Position numbers and translations under genes: made by a program. 64,000 nt of DNA from Motacilla alba alba (lineage: Eukaryota; Chordata; Aves; Passeriformes; Motacillidae): NCBI RefSeq assembly GCF_015832195.1, contig NC_052028.1:372001-436000 (forward strand). Reading direction: 5' to 3'. The stretch's first letter is position 1; every line of letters starts with the position of its first letter. Under the pieces are notes generated by a model. It was not told where the DNA came from, made no database searches, and worked only from the letters and a program-made list of their open reading frames with translations. Positions 57,301 through 64,000 of this stretch are shown here, one piece after another.

Positions 57301-60300
57301 CTGATGTTGAAAAGCCAAAGAGCATACAGGTACGGTGCTAGAGGGTACCAGACGATGTTTCTTCTTCAGGAAAAGGAAAATGAACCCATTGCCTCTCTAC
57401 TGTTTCCTTTTTTTTTGTGTTGCACAAGAAATTAGCACCATTCTGCAAGATCATGTGGCAAACCAACCTGCCTTGGGTCATTCTCCTCAGGGAATATTTG
57501 GCTTGTCGTCTGCAGTTCTAGGAGCGCTCATAAAGGCCCAGGTGAGAGGTCAGTGCTGTTAGGAGCTTTCCATCCAGGTAAGGTGAGCCATGAGAGATGA
57601 GTAGCTTCCCTTTAGGAATCTACATTAGGGCTGGTACAGATATTTTGAAGAAATCTGATTCTTCAGAAGCTTTCAAGCTGTTGACATTAGTTTATTTTTT
57701 CAAGGCCAAACTGCTTAGGCTAGAAGGCCTTCAAGGTGTTAGAGACTTGTTCTAACTGCACAGCTGCCTTCAGTTTATATAGCCCCCTGCCAAAGTTTTT
57801 TCAGAGTGTCGTGGCACTATGGCTGAATTTAGTGCAGTACCAGGACTGCTTTGTAAAGCTGCCAGTACCCTTGCAAGCTCAGGTGATCTCCTGAATTACT
57901 GGCATTTTAAGGAAATTCATACTTTGCAAAGTAAATCTAATGATTATTATTTATTAATAACTGTGGTGATCCTTTAAAAATAATTTTATTTGTACATGCT
58001 GTGAATTCCTTTATTTGTTTCCTTTGCAAATAAATCCATCAGTCCCACCTGTTGGGAAGCACGGGCTGTGAGAGGCAGAGGGTCAGCAGAGGGAGCGCAA
58101 GGAAACGAGCAGGACTGCGCTGTGTGCAATGGACAGGGGTGGGAGTGCTTCTGCTGAACATGCAGTGAATCATCAAATACCTGTTTGTTTGGTATAAAGA
58201 TTGTATAAAGATTTAATCGCAGGAACACTTCCAGGCTGCCACCATGAGCACTTAGATGGTGAATGATATGAAGTTTTTTTCTAGAGGTGCATAAACCTGT
58301 CAAGTGAGACTGATCTGTGATGTGGGGAGGTTTTTCTGTCGCCAACCCTGGATTACTTTTTGCAGTTCAGCTTTGTTTTAGTTTGCCTTTTGCTTTCCTG
58401 CTGTGCCAATAAGTGAATACTTGTGCAGATACATCCCTTCTGCTCACCTCTGCAGGGCCCGGAGAAGGGGAAGCAGGTGGGTGGAGGCTGCTTACACTGC
58501 AGTTTCCACACGCACGTTGGTGGCATTGAGCTTCCTGCTTGCCTTGACACTCCTTTGGCCCAAAACAAGGGAGAAGATATTTTTGAGAAATACATGTTTT
58601 ATTTTTAAGCATGCTTAACCTTAATAGTTATGACAAATTTTTAAAATATGTGCATTTGAGATGGCATTAATAATTCATGTGTGTTTCATTAAGAGAAAGA
58701 ACAAACTGTCTATAGGGCCATTAAATTCTTACTTGGCTAAGATCATCAAAATTTAGATGACCTAAAATGGTACCTTGTTGGGGTCATAATATGCCGCTTG
58801 AAAAAAAATACCCTGTGATTTAGTTTTGATTCTGACAATACTCAAAAGGATTTGTTATGTCTTAGAGACCTCTCTGCAAACTACTAATGGGATGAACACA
58901 ATATATCACTTTTATAATAGTGAGCTATTAAAGGCAAACATAAAGCAGTCTGAAGCCCATAAGTGCTGCCAACAGCTCCTGCTTTAATGAATTCCCTTTT
59001 AGATGTCCATTAAATGCTCATGGCAAATGTACTCATAATGGAAATGGCAAATCTAAATGGGTAGATATGAATAATCCATGGAGTTTAAATTCTGTTTATG
59101 ATCATCTTCACATTTAGTTTTCAAGACAACGCAGTTTAGTTTTCATTACAGTTTGGAATAAAGAGGACAGGGAGTAATTGATTGCTTCAAGCAGATTAAA
59201 ATCAATGGGTTGCTCTTCAAAGAACCCGTTGAATGCAGTAATTTCAACTTTAAACATTGATTTAGGAGACTCAACACAAAATGTTTTGTGCTGTGTGAAC
59301 TTTTATGTGGAAAGACTAATACTAATTTTATTTCTATATATCTGTATATAGAAATATATAGAGGTTGTTATCAGTATGTGCATGAGTAAACAGTGATCTA
59401 TAGTAAGTTATTTTGGTATTATTGCACTCATGTAATGAATCAATGAGATTCCCGTCATCCTTGGGATACTGTTTGTAAGCCATTAGCACACAGAAATTAC
59501 AGCCTATCATACATCATTACTGTGATTGAGGCTTTATTACCATATTCTCAAATTGCTTGCTTGCTATAAAACTAAATAGACACCAGACAACTATAGGTAG
59601 ACGATAGACTGTGCATTATTGGGCTGGAGTAATGAAGGATTATTGTAGCATAATGGGGCACAACTTAGGAGGAAAATAAACTTGGCAGCAAGGAAAAGCT
59701 TGAGTGTTTTTAATGTTTGTTGTTGCTGCTTTAAAGGTCAAACATGTTTGTTATGATTGAGTTAGTGTTTCCTTATTTCATGAATCATACACTTTTGTGT
59801 TCTGCCTAGGCCTTGTTTTGTATTTAAGCATCTAAAACACAGGAACTGTACCGCACCTTTCAGCTCCAGAGGTGAATCTGCAGCTCTGGGGGAGTGGAGT
59901 GGTTGTCAAGGTGCTGGGATGGGGGAGAGCACAGCCAGACCTCTGCACACATTGGTTTTGTGCTGGACAGAGGCAGGGAAGGAGAACTGCATCAACAGAT
60001 ATCAGTTGATGTTATATTATATCAGTTAAATGTGATATGAGTTCTCCAAACACACAATGGCGAAGTATCCATTAGGAATTTTGGGAGCTATAGTGAAAGG
60101 ATTTATGAGACCTTCATTATAAAAGATGAGAGGACACACTGAATTTTGACTTGGGGAATTTAGCAATATCTTGTGACAGAACCAGGGGCTTTACAGTACA
60201 ACACCAGTATGCACAGGATATATTCAAGGTGTTACTTTCTCCAGCTACAGAAAAAAATGTATTTTAGAAAATTGAGCTTAGGACTTCTGACCATGAGACA

Positions 60301-63300
60301 TGGAAAGAGGGAAGCATCTCTTCATACTCTTGTGAGATTTCAGAGATGGATTCTGAAAAAGACATAACGGTCTGTTATGGTGACAAAGAGGTTTCAATAT
60401 CCTTCATCCTATTTACTTGCCTCCTCAAAAGGATGCCAACCTTCACACCCTTCTGAATTTGTGCTGTCTGTGCCACCTTTCATCAATATTTTCTTCTCTA
60501 CTAGAGTTTTTAGAATATTACAGCAAAATGTGGTAAGCTCCGTATTTTAGTAAGCTAGGAACATGTTGTTTTGGCCCATTATGTTTAGCTGAATTTTTGC
60601 ATGAGCAAGGGTTGTAAACCTTTAGGTGCTGAGGTGTTGGAAGAGCAGACACCTTAGGGCTTGGCTACCTACAGGCAGAGATTGCTGAAGAAGGTAACAG
60701 ACAGTGTTAAAACTTCTGTAAGTTGTTAAAAAATTTCTGTAAGTTGATGTACTGCTATTTACCTGACAATTCCAGGGTTAATAATAATGATATTCCATAT
60801 TTTTTGCATGAAAGCTTCTGGAGTTCCTAATGGGGACTAGTGAAACCATCAGGGTAGAGTACTCAGTTACTGAGAGGCAATGAGCACTTGACGTGCATTC
60901 ACTTTGGCCCGGGGTTTGGAAACACATGATTTTTAATAAAGTACATTTGACCTTTCTTTGGCTTCTATTTGGCATGAATTCACATTTCAGTTCTGAAAGT
61001 AGAGGCAATGTCTGTAAACCACAACACATCATTATGCACCACTCCAAATAGGAGGTAAGGACAGGGGAGGAAATGATTGTTGGGTTGTATTTTATAGATG
61101 TTTGACAATAAATATGTATTATAATGTTTTTAACTAGGATATATACAATAAGAACATTCCAGGTTGAGAAATGGTCAAAACATATTGCTGGTGTGCAATC
61201 TAGACACAAAGTACTGCTTCTCACGAGTGGAATGTGTCAAACCTGGAAAACTCGCCGAGCTTTTGTCTGAGTTTGAAGTGAGCGCCTGTATCGTGGGCTC
61301 CCGTCTCTGCAGTGAGTCCTGGTGCAGCTGGGAACCCTCCTGCAACTCCCCTCATTAGACAGGGAACTTCTTTGGCTCAAGGAAAAACCCTTTGAAGTCA
61401 CAATGATGCTGTAATGTACCGATAGAAGATTGCGTGGTTCCATTATCTCCGTAATGGACGTTGGTTTGGAGAGAGCTTCCTCTTTGTCCTTTCATCAGGA
61501 ATTGGTTTGTTCAGTGCTCAATGAGTCAGTTCTGATTTCTTCAAAGAATGTCTGTTAGGGAGTCCGAGTGTTCTGGAGTAATCCTTGTTAGGAAATGTTT
61601 TTTTCTTAATACAGCTGTAATTATAAACATCTCACCATTTGGGTTTTTAATAGACATGATTACCACAGCAAATATATTCAGCTGTTAGGTTTGAAGAATA
61701 TATTTCTGTTAGCTTTTAGGCAGATCTTGCATGTAGTTGCAGAAAGTGTCTCTAACTTTATGATATGTTTATGCCATTTTTACATAATAATGCCATCATA
61801 ACAATGGTACCATTTTTACATAAATATTTTAGAGTGCTGCATGAAGCCACTGATTTTTATTCATGTTAAATCTCTTCATGCATATTTGGTAGGACTTATA
61901 TATATGTGCTCTCATTTTATCAGTAGAAATCAGATAATTTGCTAATTTCTCAGAAATTGTGAGGTGTGTTTGATCACTCTTTTGAATAATATAAATTATT
62001 TTGGTTTGAAATATTTTTTAAAACATATCATTTGGAAGTATCACTCAGGTTTTGACTATTAGATTTAACATGATTGCATTTGGTTTCCTCATCAAAAGTG
62101 GAGAACATTTAATATTTATTCATAACAAAAGTATTAGAGAAGCTGTCAATAAATTTTCTGTCATAATTGAATCAAAGGATATCTAAATTGTTGATGATAT
62201 GATCTGCTTGTTAAACAAAAGTGTCTGGAGAAAATGATGGATTAATTGACTGATGGCTAAGGTTTCTCTCAAATATAATGGTTTACCCAGTTTGATTTGA
62301 TTTGTGTAAAATAACTTTCTCTAATAAACAATTTGCTCAGAGGCAATAGAAGAAATGAATGGTTATCAAACCAAACTTAATTAGTCTCCCCTAGATTGAT
62401 ATTACTTGGGGAGTCTTCATTTTAATTGTGGAGAGCTGGAAAGAAAGAGTTTGGTTCATTATATTTTTCCTGTATAAACACTATTGTGTAACTACCTATG
62501 GAATATAACATGTAAATTCATTTTAATAAGTGCATGTAAAGTGGATTAGCTAATTATGCCAGGCTAAAAATGATTCCTTTAATTATTTTACATATTTAAC
62601 TAGTACTTCAATTTTATTATTGTTAGTCTGTAAACATAATTTGTATTAGCTCTGCCAAACTAATTAGAATATACAACTTAAACAGTTTTAACAGTTTTGT
62701 AATGCTCATAATGCACTCTTCTCTTAAAAATACATTTCTATTATAGAAATACTCAAATGATAAATAAAATTTTGGCATATAAAGATTTTTATATGTGAGG
62801 AAGAATATATTTTTCTCAAAAATACAGTTTCAGAAAAGTTCGTATGGTTCGAGACTCTGGAATATTTGAAGAAAATGTATGAAGGAAAAAACCTTTCTTT
62901 TCCTCAGAGATGGAGTCAAACTAAGCATAAATCATTGAGTAACATAACTTTGTGGGATTCCAGACTGTTTGGTTGTCCATGGATAACACAAACCACAAGT
63001 ACAGTTGCATTTCACCCTTTCAAAGGTTAAGCACATACTTAATTGTGTTAGTACGTGAGAATCTGCATGTTCAGACTATGGAGAGTTGCTCTTAAAGGCT
63101 TCCAGTGAATTTAAGGTAAATAATTTTCTCTTTTCTTTGAAAAAAAAAAAATTCAAAACATCTGTAGAAGCTTTACAAGATTTTAATATAAAATGTACAT
63201 GAGAGGGCTGTTGTTTGAAGCTGTAAGTAAGTGTGGAAAGCAAGACATTAATGAAAAGTTATTTGGTTTTTCTTAATTATATTCATTCATGATTAATCTT

Positions 63301-64000
63301 GGGTTTCTAAACCCAGAAATTAATCTGGATTATTGTTTCTTCTCACAAATGAAGTTTTCATTTTGACAATTTGTTACTTTAGTCTTCCTTATAGTAGGAA
63401 ACTACAGATAACTGAAAATGCAGGGAAGAAATAAGGAACATCTTTTAGTTTTGTCTGTACAATCACTGAATGTAGGTGTGCTCAGACTTGGGGACATGGG
63501 GCCTTCTGAGCATGAATTGGTGCCATGAGCCTGACCTGGCACATCTGTGAGAGTGACAGGAGCCTGCTGCAGACTGGCACATTGGGAACATCTTTGGGGC
63601 AGAAGCAGCATCGAGCAGAACCTCTGGTACTCCCTGTTAACGTGTTCTCAGGAGTTCTCTCTGAGACTCGGATGCCTTCACGTTGTTATCTCCCCTCTGT
63701 CAGGCCAGTAGAGCCCTGGGTCTGCACAGGTGTCCTGCACTCCTCACTGGAAGGGCTCTGGGAGGCTCACAGGTGTCCTGCCCTCCTCACTGGAAGGGCT
63801 CTCTAGGAGTCTCACCAGCATTTGGGGAGCAAGACAGCAAGAACATACAGTAGTCTTTGGAATATAGTAGGTTGATGAAAATAAACAGTAAAGTTGAGCA
63901 AGACCCTGGACACTATTTACATATCAAACTTTACCAGTTAAATCTCATTAAAGTCACTGGGAGTCTCACCTTGAGGTGACCTTGAGGTCCCTCCTACTGT
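51311..64000. other. long AT-rich non-coding stretch
   Basis: About 12.7 kb without a supported gene. In vertebrates the interval after these RANBP17 exons is further RANBP17 introns, with TLX3 and NPM1 beyond. I see candidate remnants only (55.98 kb, 57.43 kb), A-rich tracts, and a 43 bp-period duplication near 63725. Parts such as 58,900-59,640 and 62,000-62,700 have the composition of conserved non-coding DNA. Confidence 0.45.
63725..63802. repeat. two-copy tandem duplication, 43 bp period
   Basis: cacaggtgtcctgc followed by ctcctcactggaagggctct occurs from 63725 and again from 63768, with one substitution (a/c) in the shared part. No function is apparent. Confidence 0.8.

Noticed and set aside
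61164..61358. Open frame with CFSRVECVKPGKLAELLSEF
   Set aside because: Looks protein-like but matches nothing I know, including RANBP17, and lacks clear exon boundaries.
63960..64000. CR1-like 3' end (ccttgaggtccctcctac)
   Set aside because: Cut off by the window edge and too short to call.

Overview
The window looks like nuclear DNA of a songbird (Passeriformes). The evidence is vertebrate-style split genes, avian CR1 LINE 3' ends in both orientations, solo LTRs of passerine endogenous-retrovirus type, and synteny GABRP - RANBP17 as in other amniotes. All assignments are made by eye from translated exons and remembered families; no search was run.

Layout, left to right, all genes on the + strand. 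About 1-7.9 kb: upstream flank or 5' introns of GABRP, with one ~390 bp solo LTR and no exon I can prove. 7.9-19.2 kb: eight consecutive coding exons of GABRP (GABA-A receptor pi subunit), all with clean splice sites and matching phases, ending at the normal stop; the signal-peptide exon is not identified. GABRP introns hold a 650 bp octamer minisatellite and a ~646 bp solo LTR. 19.2-28.2 kb: intergenic, with a minus-strand CR1 end and a 301 bp LTR. 28.2-36.9 kb: a complete four-exon gene of 302 codons for a secreted IGFBP-N / Kazal / Ig protein of the KAZALD family; its first intron carries a striking GC-rich decamer minisatellite arranged in exact 110 bp higher-order units, and its last intron carries a + strand CR1 end. 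36.9-40.4 kb: intergenic, AT-rich. 40.4-64 kb: a CpG island followed by recognisable but damaged RANBP17 exons, then a long AT-rich stretch with one more LTR and an isolated second CpG island at 51.1 kb.

The most unusual signal is the state of RANBP17. The first exon has lost the frame of its start codon beside a 17 bp tandem duplication. The exon for the early HEAT-repeat region carries an in-frame stop and a net frameshift between two well-conserved blocks. The next 63 bp exon is intact apart from one apparent codon loss. This suggests decay or loss of a nuclear-transport receptor gene in this lineage, while neighbouring GABRP and the KAZALD gene look fully functional. The genes do not form a common pathway: GABRP is an epithelial ligand-gated chloride channel subunit, the KAZALD protein is extracellular, and RANBP17 is an importin-beta-type transport factor.
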